Notes: generated from the sequence alone by a model not told the origin. A stretch of 64,000 nucleotides of DNA from an uncultured Gammaproteobacteria bacterium (GCA_958295485.1 OY282354.1:3062042-3126041); one strand, 5' to 3'. Positions 24,658 to 33,850 are shown, counted from the stretch's first letter. Made by a program: numbers and translations.

Positions 24658-25716
24658 GATTCCCTCGGCAAGTTGATAGCGTTTAGTGGGATCAGTAGGG
24701 CTGGTCCCCCGCTCCGACAACAAACCCTTGTCTATCATCCCTTTAAGATCTCTTTGCAGTGTTCGGCGGTTCACGCCGGGGCAAAGTTCTTCGTAATCCT
24801 GAATAGCCAAATCGCCATGTTCCAGTACATGCCGTAACGCCAGCGATTGACGCTCGGAAAGCCCGAACTTCTTCGCCAGTATATCCCGGCGGATTGTCTG
24901 CTCGCCCCGCTGTCGAACCTCGCTCAATTGCGTGGCCAAGCCGTCGGCAAAGTATTCCAGCCAGCCGGTCATGTCCATATTATTTTCACGTACACTCTGA
25001 ATCGCCTTGTAAAAAGCGGAGCGGTTACGGTCGTAGTACTCGCTAATCGTGAAAAGCCGTTTGAAGTCGTACCCCGCCCGATACAGGCAAAGTGTCGAAA
25101 GTAACCGAGATGCGCGCCCGTTGCCATCCAGGAATGGGTGAATGTGGACGAGTTGAAACTGCGCGACGCCGCTGACCAGGATTGGGTGAATCTTCCCTTC
25201 TTCGTTTAACCAGGAAGCCAGTTCTCCCATCAGGATAGGGACGTCATACGCCGGCGGCGGCTCGTAGACAACCTGCTGCGTGACGGCATTCACTACGTAA
25301 TTCTGCACCCTGCGGTACTCGCCCGGCGCGGCGCTCCCGCCACGGACGCCCTCAACTAATCGCTTGTGAATCTCGCGAATCAGACCTTCGTTGATTGGAC
25401 TGTCGCCCTGCACATATTCCGCGACAAACTCGAAGGCATCGCGGTAATTCAGTAGCTCGCGGGCATCGTCCGGGTTGGTCTCAGGCAACTGCTCGCCCGC
25501 CAGCAGCCGTTTCGACTGCTCCAACGTCAATTCCGTCCCCTCAATATGGGTCGTATGGTGAGCTTCCAACAGAAACGCCCGCTCACTCATCGATTGCACC
25601 CACTCGTCAGAGAGCATCGCCGCATCCAGAAAGCCCCGGGCGCGCTCGATGGTCGTCAACGCCGCCGCGACGCGGTCGGTAATCGTGAATGTTGGATTGA
25701 AGCCGTGCCGATCCAT
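24652..25716 (-). CDS. Fic-family protein with N-terminal inhibitory motif and C-terminal winged helix
   Basis: 354 aa from ATG 25716; a TTG one codon upstream is possible. The Fic motif [12 protein letters not shown] is complete (about residues 193-204), so AMP or another nucleotide transfer is possible. The inhibitory helix motif T-T-H-I-E-G lies near residue 55, as in class II self-inhibited Fic proteins. The C-terminal 60 residues ([25 protein letters not shown]...MIDKGLL) form a winged helix. The stop of hsdS and this start share one base (TGATG), giving translational coupling. Fic genes in type I loci are known, but their job there is not settled. Confidence 0.92.
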   Translation of the reverse strand: MDRHGFNPTFTITDRVAAALTTIERARGFLDAAMLSDEWVQSMSERAFLLEAHHTTHIEGTELTLEQSKRLLAGEQLPETNPDDARELLNYRDAFEFVAEYVQGDSPINEGLIREIHKRLVEGVRGGSAAPGEYRRVQNYVVNAVTQQVVYEPPPAYDVPILMGELASWLNEEGKIHPILVSGVAQFQLVHIHPFLDGNGRASRLLSTLCLYRAGYDFKRLFTISEYYDRNRSAFYKAIQSVRENNMDMTGWLEYFADGLATQLSEVRQRGEQTIRRDILAKKFGLSERQSLALRHVLEHGDLAIQDYEELCPGVNRRTLQRDLKGMIDKGLLSERGTSPTDPTKRYQLAEGIL

Positions 25717-27116
25717 CAAGCCGCCTCCTTCCGAACGTCGATCTTGCCGGTAACGGCGGCGGAGATGAGGGCCGTGCGATATTCGCGAAGCAGGTCAATA
25801 GAGGCTTCGACTTTCTCGATCAACGCATCAATCCGCGCCGTCTCCCGGTCAAGAAAGGCAGCAATGGCGCGTTGTTCGGCGGGTAGCGGCAGGACAATAG
25901 CAAACTCGCCAAATTTTTCACCGGTAAAATGAGCAATTGTTGCCTTATTGCAGAGAATTTCAATCCATTTGTTGGAGCCAGCAACCTCTAACAAATACAT
26001 TAGATATTTAGTGTTGTTTCTTCCCTTAGCCCTAACCCTGTGCAAGGCATTTTGGATAATGCAACTGTCCGGCACATCCGCTAAAATTCCCGCCCTTCCA
26101 ACCTCTCCGCCTTCACAAACAAGTAAGTCTCCATCCTCAACGGAATAGTTTTTAAGGTCACTCGGAGAAGCCCACATCTCAGCAAGGTCGGCAGTGTCAA
26201 CTGTTTCCCATCGGACATTTAACGCTTTCAAATACGGAACTTTTACATCGGTGGGAGACTGCGGTTCATTCTGCAACATTTTCCCAAGTTGAATTGAATA
26301 TGCAAACTTACAACCAAGCGTATTCCAGTGCGTCAGAATCTCCCCCAACCATTCGATACCGGAGTCCTTCATCCTGGCATTGGGGTCAAGCCCCTTGGTG
26401 ACGGCGCGGCTGATCAGCGCGGTACGCTTCTCCTGCAGGAGTTCGACCTGCCGCTGTTTCTTCTCAATCAACGCGTCAACCCGCGCCGTTTCCCGGTCGA
26501 GAAAGGCAGCAATGGCGCGTTGTTCGTCGAGTGGAGGCAAAGGACATGGAATAGAACCAATCATTTCCAGATTTAGTCCATCACGCTGTTCATCACCGGC
26601 AAGCCCTCGTATGTTTCCGTACTGGCTCTGTAGCCATTGAAGGAGGAATCTCGATTCGACAACTTCGTCTGGGCAAATAGCCGCCAGGGATTGATTGCAG
26701 GTGGTCCTTATCCCTGTCTGGGCAACCATGCCCTTTGTCTTCCCTTGACCTGCCAATGCCATGAGTAAAGCGCCCTTTGGCACCCACTTGGCACTACTAC
26801 CTCGTAGTGCGCTTTCAGTAATGAAAGCCGAAGGTGTTTTGATCAACGCTTGATTAACGGTTCCTGAGTTCACCCAGGGAATTGTTCCATTAATCCAGAA
26901 GTCTAAATTGTTCCTGTCTGGCGTTCCCCCAGCGTATCGTTGTGAAATCCATCTCAAAGACGCATAACTCCAGTGCTTCGGAATCTCCCGCAGCGATTCG
27001 ATGCCAGAGGGCTTGTAGGCCGAATAGGCTGCTCGGCTGTGTGTTTGTGGAGTTATTTTGGTGATCACATGATTTTCTGGTTGGATTTTGGGGCTTAATG
27101 CAAAAAACGGGGTCAT
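25716..27116 (-). CDS. hsdS: Type I restriction-modification specificity subunit
   Basis: 466 aa. Two target-recognition domains, each followed by a conserved helical spacer: [27 protein letters not shown] (about residues 200-228) and [25 protein letters not shown] (about 408-434). The near-identity of the two spacers is normal for HsdS and allows domain swapping. The start [10 protein letters not shown] and internal [12 protein letters not shown] are the usual domain openings. Two half-sites of a bipartite target are expected; the sequence recognised is not predictable. Located between the HEPN gene (12 bp upstream) and fic. Confidence 0.95.
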   Translation of the reverse strand: MTPFFALSPKIQPENHVITKITPQTHSRAAYSAYKPSGIESLREIPKHWSYASLRWISQRYAGGTPDRNNLDFWINGTIPWVNSGTVNQALIKTPSAFITESALRGSSAKWVPKGALLMALAGQGKTKGMVAQTGIRTTCNQSLAAICPDEVVESRFLLQWLQSQYGNIRGLAGDEQRDGLNLEMIGSIPCPLPPLDEQRAIAAFLDRETARVDALIEKKQRQVELLQEKRTALISRAVTKGLDPNARMKDSGIEWLGEILTHWNTLGCKFAYSIQLGKMLQNEPQSPTDVKVPYLKALNVRWETVDTADLAEMWASPSDLKNYSVEDGDLLVCEGGEVGRAGILADVPDSCIIQNALHRVRAKGRNNTKYLMYLLEVAGSNKWIEILCNKATIAHFTGEKFGEFAIVLPLPAEQRAIAAFLDRETARIDALIEKVEASIDLLREYRTALISAAVTGKIDVRKEAA

Positions 27117-27128
27117 TACGCGGTTTTC

Positions 27129-27650
27129 TTAAGGGGTAATATATGACCGGGTTCGCTGTATAAGTTCTTCTATATATCCGATGGCTATATTCATGGTTGG
27201 GCGGTATGCGGTAGGATGAGCGCACTGATTACGCTGGGATAGCTGGCCCTGCAATACTTTCAAATTAGATTTGTTGATAAACCTAACTTCTTTAGCCACA
27301 TCAAGGAGTTGTGATTCTGGATGGTTCTCCTTAAGCTCTGCCAGATCTCTGAATTCCCATTTATCACGGGCTACTCTGATGTCTTTTTCATGTCTTGAAA
27401 ATAGGGTTTCAGAGAACGTGTGGAAGTATCCTGTCCAAGCGGTCACAATTGCCAGCCTGTACAACTCGTGTTCTATGCACATGACCGCTTCCTTAAAATA
27501 GTCTTGAACATCTATTGGCGCGCCAGATAGAGAGGCTATTAAAACATCTAAATGAATAATTCTTGATTTGGCAGATTCATGCCCAGACAACGCCAGAAGG
27601 GCTAACCGGCGAGCCTCACTCGCTCGCATTACCCAATCAGTAAGCTCCAT
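27129..27650 (-). CDS. HEPN-like putative RNase embedded in the type I R-M locus
   Basis: 173 aa, almost wholly helical by composition. The C-terminal half holds RNQCAH at residues 140-145, matching the RNxxxH catalytic motif of HEPN ribonucleases, followed by the usual helix (MNIAIGYIEELIQRTR). An early helix with EHELYRLAIVTAWTGYFHTF fits the first HEPN helices. Its ATG follows the TGA of the preceding gene with no gap, so the two are translationally coupled. HEPN proteins act as toxins or abortive-infection RNases; that role here is inference. The region is AT-rich compared with hsdS and hsdM. Confidence 0.6.
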   Translation of the reverse strand: MELTDWVMRASEARRLALLALSGHESAKSRIIHLDVLIASLSGAPIDVQDYFKEAVMCIEHELYRLAIVTAWTGYFHTFSETLFSRHEKDIRVARDKWEFRDLAELKENHPESQLLDVAKEVRFINKSNLKVLQGQLSQRNQCAHPTAYRPTMNIAIGYIEELIQRTRSYITP

Positions 27651-28400
27651 TCAGTTTTCTTCTGGAGAAATCAGTTGCTCGCGCAGCGCCTTGAAACATT
27701 TTTCATACACTTCCGCATTGTCAGTCTCTGGAAGATGCAGCTGAATATTGATAGCAATTGATGGAGCGGTTTGGATAGCTGATGGAACCTTTGCAGTCGA
27801 ATCTGACGCCGGCAGTGCAACTTCAGTTTTGCTGGTATTGTTGGATGGGGCGCCGGATGCTCCTGTCTCCGATTTGTCACTGTGCGTGACATTCTTGTTC
27901 CCTGATTCTTGCGAAGGCGATGCTACGGTTATCTCTCCTTCAGTCTCAGTTAGCAGGCCCGCAATACAAAGGATCTTAACTAGGGCATTTGCTCCTGTCT
28001 TATTGCGTACAGTAGTGCGTTGGCCAGAAGCGTACAAAATATAAGTTATAAGTTTATCCGATGGCATACCTGATTGAGTGCGAACGGTTGTGACCAGTTT
28101 TGAAAAAATATCATTACTTTGTATGGCTTCTCGCCAATATTTTTGCACATCTTCGGCTTGGTTATGTTCAAGGGCGTGGGCCAATTTCCTCCCCAAATAT
28201 GTTGAGAATTTTTTATTCCCACTCGTAATAATTCCAACTTCAGTCAAGAACTTATTGTTCTTGCTTATAATGTTTTTGCTGATGCCAGTAAGCTTCACTA
28301 GTCCGTCCTGATCGGTATCCTCATCTATATGAGAGTACCCCTTTACTACTTTGACAAGTTCCTCGTAGGAGGACCCTGGCAGGCTGGTTTTAGATTTCAC
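27651..28400 (-). CDS. Winged-helix-like partner of the HEPN protein
   Basis: 249 aa from GTG 28400, with AAAGGAG 8 nt upstream. The N-terminal 150 residues look like tandem helical DNA-binding or adaptor domains (GLVKLTGISKNIISKNNKFLTEVGII; KLITYILYASGQRT; VKILCIAGLLTE). A Ser/Thr-rich linker (about 160-205) leads to a short C-terminal unit IAINIQLHLPETDNAEVYEK, which resembles the tail of DUF5343-type proteins. I do not assign a family with certainty. Coupled stop-to-start with the HEPN gene, so antitoxin, sensor or guide roles are all possible. Confidence 0.6.
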   Translation of the reverse strand: MKSKTSLPGSSYEELVKVVKGYSHIDEDTDQDGLVKLTGISKNIISKNNKFLTEVGIITSGNKKFSTYLGRKLAHALEHNQAEDVQKYWREAIQSNDIFSKLVTTVRTQSGMPSDKLITYILYASGQRTTVRNKTGANALVKILCIAGLLTETEGEITVASPSQESGNKNVTHSDKSETGASGAPSNNTSKTEVALPASDSTAKVPSAIQTAPSIAINIQLHLPETDNAEVYEKCFKALREQLISPEEN

Positions 28401-28579
28401 TTCTTAATCTCCTTTGAATTTTAAAAAAGTTCTCAACACTAATTTATCATATAGCGCAAGATTTCAAAGCACTCTATTTCGAGCTGAACACAAACAAGCT
28501 CGATTTGAGCACCAGAGACGTGGTAGGCCCGGCTTGATCCAGAACGGATTTACCTGTTGGAGAAACAAGGTATCGGGAG

Positions 28580-28960
28580 TCATCCCTCACCATTATTCAT
28601 TCCCTGAATCTCGCTTGTGAGCCACTTCCAAAACTTTTCGTCCTTGAGGTCTAATGTTTGCTCATCTTCAGCATTAGTTTTCATGTTGAGCGAATGCCAA
28701 TAGCCAGAACCAGCGCCAAGGTCTATTTCCAGCGTAACCTCGTTGTAACCCAGTGACCACTCCGCCTCTATACCCCCATCTTCCGTTGGGTAAAGACATG
28801 GCAAGGGCAGGTCTTCAGGGTAGTGCTGATCGAAAGCCTGCGAAAGCCAATTCAGCCCCTCATCGGGTAGCGCAACTCCCTGCCCATCAAGCCAACCGTC
28901 CTTTAATAACCGTAGCTCTCTCAGACGAGCGGATATATCCAACGGGTCATGGATATTCAT
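28580..28960 (-). CDS. Conserved acidic 126-aa protein of the type I locus
   Basis: Begins MNIHDPLDISARLRELRLLK, continues DGWLDGQGVALPDEGLNWL, LYPTEDGGIEAEWSLGYNEVTLEIDL and WLTSEI. The LKDGWLDG and AEWS elements are familiar from small proteins found beside toxin-antitoxin and restriction genes; no catalytic motif is evident. It lies 48 bp after hsdM and 179 bp before the wHTH-like gene. Could be an antitoxin or an accessory of the HEPN pair; unproven. Confidence 0.65.
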   Translation of the reverse strand: MNIHDPLDISARLRELRLLKDGWLDGQGVALPDEGLNWLSQAFDQHYPEDLPLPCLYPTEDGGIEAEWSLGYNEVTLEIDLGAGSGYWHSLNMKTNAEDEQTLDLKDEKFWKWLTSEIQGMNNGEG

Positions 28961-29008
28961 GTGTTTGATTGAATCGAAACTGGGCAGACGCCTGATATGG
29001 TTCTGTTT

Positions 29009-31117
29009 TCATTTCGTCACCTCTGCCAGCATTGTAGCAATTTCTGACTCAATTTGTTGCAGGTCGCCCTCGATTTCTTCCAACGGGCGGGGTGGTTCGT
29101 ACTTGTAGAAGTAGCGGTTGAAGTTGATTTCGTAGCCGGTCTTGGTCTTGGATTTATCCACCCAGGCGTCGGGGACATGGGGCCGGACTTCGCGTTGCAT
29201 GTATTCGTCGATGTCTTCCTTGAGTGGTACGTTTTCGTAGTCCCGTAACTCGGGGTCGGGCTCCGGGTTGCCCCTGGCATCGGTGCATACGTCCGCGGTC
29301 TCGTCCCGTTCGGACAGTGCCATGAGGATTGCCTTGAACAAGGCTGCCGGCGTCTTGATTCCGGCTTTGTTGAAGCGCGCTTTTATCATCTCCGCAAAGG
29401 CCTCCCGGTTTCTCATGTTCGCAGGGGCAAGCCCCTGTGGTTGCCCTGTATCGGGGGATTGCGATGTATTGTCAGGACGGGCACGGGGGCCTGTCCCTTT
29501 GGGGGCGACGACCGCCGGGGAAGCGAGGTCGTCAAGGGCGCGCAGGATGGCGCGTTGAAGCGCCTGCCCTTCGGCGATTTCCGCTTTGGCGGCCTCTGTA
29601 TCCTTGCGCTTCTTGCTTGTTGCCAACTTCTGGAATGCGGGCGCTTGTTGCAGGCGTTCGAGGCGCTCCCTGTTTACCGCGAAGTTGAGCCTCAGCGGGC
29701 GTTCGACCGTGATGCGGCGATAGCCGAAGTCGTCGTTGTCGAAGATGCGAACGTGTTCTTCTTCAATGAAGGTTCCGTAGCGACGGCTGATGTCGTTGCG
29801 CCGGTCTTCGCAGATCTCGTTGCGCTTGTTGCCGAGACTCTTGCGCATTTTCTTGAAGAAGCCGACCCCATTGACCAGTTGAATTTTGCCCTTGCGCGCC
29901 CGTTGTTTGCGATTGGTAACAATCCAGAGATAGGTGTAGATGCCGGTATTGTAGAAAAGCTGATCCGGCAACGCGACGATGGCTTCTAACCAGTCGTTCT
30001 CGATGATCCAGCGCCGGATTTCGCTTTCGCCGGAACCGGCTGAACCGGTGAATAGGGGCGAGCCGTTGAAAACGATGGCTAAGCGCGTGCCGCCTTCCGA
30101 CACACTCTTCATCTTGCTGATCATGTGCTGGAGGAAGAGTAGCGACCCGTCGTTGATGCGCGGCAGGCCGGCGCCGAATCGGCCGCCGAAGCCCTGCTCC
30201 TCATGTTCGCTCAAGATAACGTCCTTTTCCGGCTTCCACTCCACGCCAAAGGGCGGATTAGCCAGCATGTAGTCGAACTTCTTTCTGGCGAAGTAGTCGT
30301 CGGTGAAGCTGTCGCCAAAAGCGATATGGTCGATGTTCTGGCCCTTGATGAGCATGTCGGAACCACAGACGGCATAGGCTTGAGCGTTGTAATCCTGACC
30401 GAATACCTCGAGGCGGGCGTCCGGGTTCAGTTCGCGCATGTAATCTTCGGAAACCGACAACATGCCTCCTGTCCCGCAGGCCGGATCAAACAGCGTCTTT
30501 ATAATCCCCGGTGTGCAAAGCACGTCGTCATCTGGCATGAAGATAAGGTCCACCATGAGGCGGATGACTTCACGGGGGGTGAAGTGGTCGCCCGCTTCCT
30601 CGTTTGACGCCTCATTGAACTTGCGTACGAGCTCCTCGAAGATGTATCCCATCTCGATGTTGGACACAACGTCCGGGTGCAGGTCGATTTCGCAGAAGCG
30701 CGACACGACCAGGTACAGGCGGTCGGCCTTATCGAGCTTGGCGATGTGCTCCTCGAAACCGAAATGCTCGATGATTTCACGTGCGGAGGAGGAGAAGCCC
30801 TTGATATAGTTGATGAGGTTGGCGGCGATGTTGTCGGGGTCTCCCTTGAGTTTTCCAAAGGTGTAGCGGCTCGTGTTATAAAAGGGTAAACGGGTGATCC
30901 GTTCCAGCTTCGCGTCAAGAACGCCTTTCCCCTTGCTTTCCCACTTCTCTTTCTCCTCCAGGACTTTTTCCCTGGTCGGTTCAAGTACGCAATCGAGACG
31001 TCGCAGGACAGTCAAGGGAAGCATCACGTCCTTGTACTGGTTGGGTCTATAGGGGCCGCGCAGCAGGTCGGCGACTGACCAGATGAAGCCTGCTTTTTCG
31101 TTGAAGTTATTCATCAT
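29009..31117 (-). CDS. hsdM: Type I restriction-modification methyltransferase subunit
   Basis: 702 aa. SAM motif I FDPACGTGGMLSVSEDYM (about residue 212) and catalytic NPPFGVEWK (about 288), the N6-adenine signature; the helical N-terminal domain begins WSVADLLRGPYRPNQYKDVMLP. Near residues 530-568 there is an insertion-like segment PKGTGPRARPDNTSQSPDT and on to QGLAPAN, encoded by an R2-type palindrome, in a linker before the conserved ALSERDETADVC part. Otherwise the gene is intact. It starts the minus-strand locus and is divergent from gntR across about 40 bp. Confidence 0.95.
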   Translation of the reverse strand: MMNNFNEKAGFIWSVADLLRGPYRPNQYKDVMLPLTVLRRLDCVLEPTREKVLEEKEKWESKGKGVLDAKLERITRLPFYNTSRYTFGKLKGDPDNIAANLINYIKGFSSSAREIIEHFGFEEHIAKLDKADRLYLVVSRFCEIDLHPDVVSNIEMGYIFEELVRKFNEASNEEAGDHFTPREVIRLMVDLIFMPDDDVLCTPGIIKTLFDPACGTGGMLSVSEDYMRELNPDARLEVFGQDYNAQAYAVCGSDMLIKGQNIDHIAFGDSFTDDYFARKKFDYMLANPPFGVEWKPEKDVILSEHEEQGFGGRFGAGLPRINDGSLLFLQHMISKMKSVSEGGTRLAIVFNGSPLFTGSAGSGESEIRRWIIENDWLEAIVALPDQLFYNTGIYTYLWIVTNRKQRARKGKIQLVNGVGFFKKMRKSLGNKRNEICEDRRNDISRRYGTFIEEEHVRIFDNDDFGYRRITVERPLRLNFAVNRERLERLQQAPAFQKLATSKKRKDTEAAKAEIAEGQALQRAILRALDDLASPAVVAPKGTGPRARPDNTSQSPDTGQPQGLAPANMRNREAFAEMIKARFNKAGIKTPAALFKAILMALSERDETADVCTDARGNPEPDPELRDYENVPLKEDIDEYMQREVRPHVPDAWVDKSKTKTGYEINFNRYFYKYEPPRPLEEIEGDLQQIESEIATMLAEVTK
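29415..29530. repeat. R2 palindromic element inside hsdM, in frame
   Basis: Contains AGGGGCAAGCCCCTGTGGTT on the plus strand, about 25 intervening bases, and a second palindrome GGACGGGCACGGGGGCCTGTCC. The same two-palindrome layout appears at 31985-32065. Here the reading frame stays open and adds about 35 residues to HsdM. Confidence 0.6.
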
Positions 31118-31158
31118 TCGTGAATGGGGGGGATAAATATGTTACTGTTTTCCGTGTT

Positions 31159-31968
31159 ATGGATTCAACTCAAAAACTGTTGCGGAAATATCACCATGAA
31201 GTTTTGGACCCGGGCTCTCCCACGCCCCTGTATCATCAATTGTACACGATGTTAAGGGATTGTATCGTTGGCGGGGTGCTGGAAGATGGTTCGAGGATGC
31301 CGTCTGAAAAAGAATTATCCACTTCCTTCAACGTGTCCCGTATCACGGCAAGGCGCGCCTTGCATGAGCTGGCCGCAGAAAACCTGGTCGCGCGGCAGCG
31401 CGGGCGCGGCACTTTCGTTAATTACCGTTATCGTCCGGAACTGCTTAACGCGCCCCTGGTCGGGGTGCTTGAAAGTCTTGAACACATGGGCAGGGAAACA
31501 AAAATCAAGGTGATCAACCTGCGTTTTACCCGCCCGCCGTCATACATTCTTGATGAATTTGATATTGATGACGACCAACAACTGTGTCATATGATTCGCA
31601 TAAGAAGCAACAAGAGTATGCCGTTCGCCTATTACGAGAGCTGGTCACTGGGACTTGACAAATCCATCACCAAGCGGGCGTTGGAAAAACACCCGCGTTT
31701 GGAACTGCTACGAAAATCAGGGGTAAAAATAGCCAGCGCCGAGCAGACGTTAAGCGCCGAAGCCGCATTGCCGACCGCCGCCGATGCCTTGGGCGTCATG
31801 CCCGGCAAACCGCTGCTGAAGCTCATTCGACGCTCCTTCGACAAAAAGAGGAAACAACTCGATCATTTGAATGCCGTGTATAACCCGGATCGTTTCCAGT
31901 ATCAAATGACCCTCACCCTCGGCAAGGAAGGCGCCGCAAAAGGGGCAAAAAAAGGTGCCAAGGTTTAG
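31159..31968 (+). CDS. GntR-family transcriptional regulator with UTRA domain
   Basis: 269 aa from ATG 31159 (MDSTQKLLRKYHHEV). An N-terminal winged helix (PSEKELSTSFNVSRITARRAL, then RQRGRGTFV) is followed by a UTRA ligand-binding domain (about residues 100-245). The C-terminus is a Lys/Ala/Gly tail. HutC-like regulators of this kind repress catabolic operons and respond to a pathway intermediate. It is divergent from hsdM, but its function fits the downstream hydantoinase and hydratase genes better; the palindrome at 33831-33850 is a possible operator. A longer frame from 31120 lacks support. Confidence 0.88.
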   Translation: MDSTQKLLRKYHHEVLDPGSPTPLYHQLYTMLRDCIVGGVLEDGSRMPSEKELSTSFNVSRITARRALHELAAENLVARQRGRGTFVNYRYRPELLNAPLVGVLESLEHMGRETKIKVINLRFTRPPSYILDEFDIDDDQQLCHMIRIRSNKSMPFAYYESWSLGLDKSITKRALEKHPRLELLRKSGVKIASAEQTLSAEAALPTAADALGVMPGKPLLKLIRRSFDKKRKQLDHLNAVYNPDRFQYQMTLTLGKEGAAKGAKKGAKV

Positions 31969-32327
31969 ACAGGAGACATTAATCCCGCAGGGGCAGGCCC
32001 CGCGCCTGCCCTGGGCCAGGCCGGCAGGTAGCGGGTAGCGAGAGCCAAGACAACCACAGGGGATTGCCCCTTTGGGTCAGCGTCGGTGGAAGCGCCGGGG
32101 CTTTTGCGCCACCCGGCAGGAGTCAGGACAACCACAGGGGGTTGCCCCTGCAGGTCAGCGCCGATGGAAACGCGGGGGCTTTTGCGATACCCGGCGGGAG
32201 CCAAGATAACCACGGGGGGTTGCCCCTACGGGTCAGCGCCAGTGGAAGCGCGGGGGCTTTTGCGCCACCCGGCGGGGGCCGGGGCAACGAATGAGGCGGG
32301 GCGATTCTCTACCCATTCGCGCATTGG
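31969..32327. repeat. 78-bp tandem repeat array and flanking palindrome (gene-free)
   Basis: Three full units, 32042-32119, 32120-32197 and 32198-32275, and the start of a fourth. Each unit opens with GAGCCAAGACAACCACAGGG, contains the R2 core, then GGTCAGCG..GTGGAA and GGGGCTTTTGCG. An R2-type palindrome (CAGGGGCAGGCCCCGCGCCT) precedes the array at about 31988. 78 is a multiple of three, so both strands show false open frames. No unique spacers, so it is not a CRISPR array. Confidence 0.85.
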
Positions 32328-33797
32328 TCAATTATGATACGGTCGCTTGAGGTACTGTCCGGCAGGTTCGCCCACTATCCTGCCGTCGTAGATTAATTGC
32401 CCGCGCAGCCAGGTTTGTTTTACCTTCGCGGATAACTCTATTCCTTCAAAGGGTGTATAACCCTGTGTGGATTCCGATTCGTCCGCGCGCACCACCCAAC
32501 TGTCATGGGGGTCTACCAATACCAGGTCCGCATCGTAACCAGGCGCAATATCTCCCTTGCTGTTCAGGCCGTAGCGCTTGGCCGGATTATAGCTTGATAC
32601 TTCGGCGACGTGGTTGAGGCTCATCCCTCTTTTCGCGCCTTCGCTGATGAGGGCCGGCAATAAATACTCTGTCCCGCCAAAACCCGACTTGGCGAGAAAT
32701 ACATTGCCGGGATCAGCGCTGTCTGTCTTGAACTCGTGCCGGCAACAGGCGTGGTCGCTCACAACCCAGTCCAATTTCTTGTCCAGCAACATTTCCCAGA
32801 GATATTCGACGTCTGCGCGGGGACGAATTGGCGGGTTGACCTTGGCTAAGGGGCCGCAACCGGAATCCGTATCCAGCATCAGGTGGCCAATAGTCACCTC
32901 GCGGCGAAAATCAACGTGGGGAAAGGCGTCAGCCATTAATAAGGCCGCTTCAACCGCCTTGCGGGAAGACAGGTGCAACAGGTTGAGGTTCACGCAGTCT
33001 GTTTCATGGGCCAGGTAAGAAGCGATAAATATCGCCAGGCCCTCGGAGTGCGGCGGGCGCGATGCGTGGTAAGCGGGAAGACCGCTCAGCCGGCCTTCCG
33101 ACTCTACCAGCTGCGTGTATGCCCGCATGATTTCGGCGGTTTCACAGTGCATACTGAGGCTGATTTGCTCCGCCTTGTCCGGAAATCGCTCCAGCGCTTT
33201 GCGTATGCCGCGCATGACGAATTCGAAATGGGCGAAATCATAACGTTCATCTTTTCCGATCATGAGAAAATCGCTTTGATCGTCTGATTTTCCGTGCAGC
33301 CCGTGGGAACCGTAAAACATGAAAATCTTGAAGGACGTCACGCCGTGTTGATCGATCAGGTCTTCGATTTCATCGATATGTCCCGCCGTCATCGGCGCCA
33401 GGTGATAGGCATAATCCACGTGAAACCGATTCGCCGACAGGGACAGCGCTTCCGGGAAAAACTCCCTGTAAGGGCCGCCCTTGTTCAGGTAATACATGCC
33501 GGTCCGCATGTAGTTGAGGCTGGAAGTCACGCCCCCCATGGCCGCCGCGCGACTTTCACTGAGGGCGTCCTCGGCCAGGGGCGAGTAAATACCCGTGTGC
33601 ATGTGGGCATCGACGACGCCGGGAAAGGCCAATCGCCCCTTGCCATCCACCACTTGTTTCGCCCCTGCCGGGTCCATATCCGCTTCAATCCGGCTGAATT
33701 TACCGCCGGATATGGCAATATCCCCATCTTCAACCGAATTTTCATTCGGTTTGACTATTTTTATGTTCTTGATCAACAAATCAATTGCTTTCGTCAC
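32328..33797 (-). CDS. Hydantoinase/dihydropyrimidinase-family cyclic amidohydrolase
   Basis: About 489 aa from GTG 33797 (GGAG upstream). All metal-site elements of the family are present: VVDAHMHTG (HxH), TSFKIFMF with the lysine that is carbamylated, SMHCETAE, NLLHLSS and VVSDHACCRHEF (Asp). The length and the C-terminal TKVKQTWLRGQLIYD tail fit D-hydantoinase, dihydropyrimidinase or allantoinase. The substrate is a cyclic ureide or related ring; which one cannot be told. Divergent from the LeuCD-type pair over a shared AT-rich palindrome. The extension to 33905 lacks a Shine-Dalgarno and family similarity. Confidence 0.85.
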   Translation of the reverse strand: MTKAIDLLIKNIKIVKPNENSVEDGDIAISGGKFSRIEADMDPAGAKQVVDGKGRLAFPGVVDAHMHTGIYSPLAEDALSESRAAAMGGVTSSLNYMRTGMYYLNKGGPYREFFPEALSLSANRFHVDYAYHLAPMTAGHIDEIEDLIDQHGVTSFKIFMFYGSHGLHGKSDDQSDFLMIGKDERYDFAHFEFVMRGIRKALERFPDKAEQISLSMHCETAEIMRAYTQLVESEGRLSGLPAYHASRPPHSEGLAIFIASYLAHETDCVNLNLLHLSSRKAVEAALLMADAFPHVDFRREVTIGHLMLDTDSGCGPLAKVNPPIRPRADVEYLWEMLLDKKLDWVVSDHACCRHEFKTDSADPGNVFLAKSGFGGTEYLLPALISEGAKRGMSLNHVAEVSSYNPAKRYGLNSKGDIAPGYDADLVLVDPHDSWVVRADESESTQGYTPFEGIELSAKVKQTWLRGQLIYDGRIVGEPAGQYLKRPYHN

Positions 33798-33830
33798 AAC
33801 AGTTCTCCGCTCAGCCGTTGTAAAGTTATA

Positions 33831-33850
33831 ATGATATACTTTTATATCAT
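33831..33850. promoter_or_regulatory. Perfect palindrome between divergent catabolic genes
   Basis: ATGATATACTTTTATATCAT: 8-bp arms with a 4-bp centre, lengthened imperfectly by GTTAT and ATAAC on the two sides. It lies between the hydantoinase gene (34 bp away) and leuC-like gene (54 bp away). Size and place suit a GntR/UTRA operator. Confidence 0.55.

Noticed and set aside
32042..32290. CRISPR array
   Set aside because: The 78-bp units are contiguous with no unique spacers and no cas gene is near.
31965..32337. Frames of about 80 aa on both strands
   Set aside because: Produced by the 78-bp tandem array; low-complexity repeats with no gene-like start.
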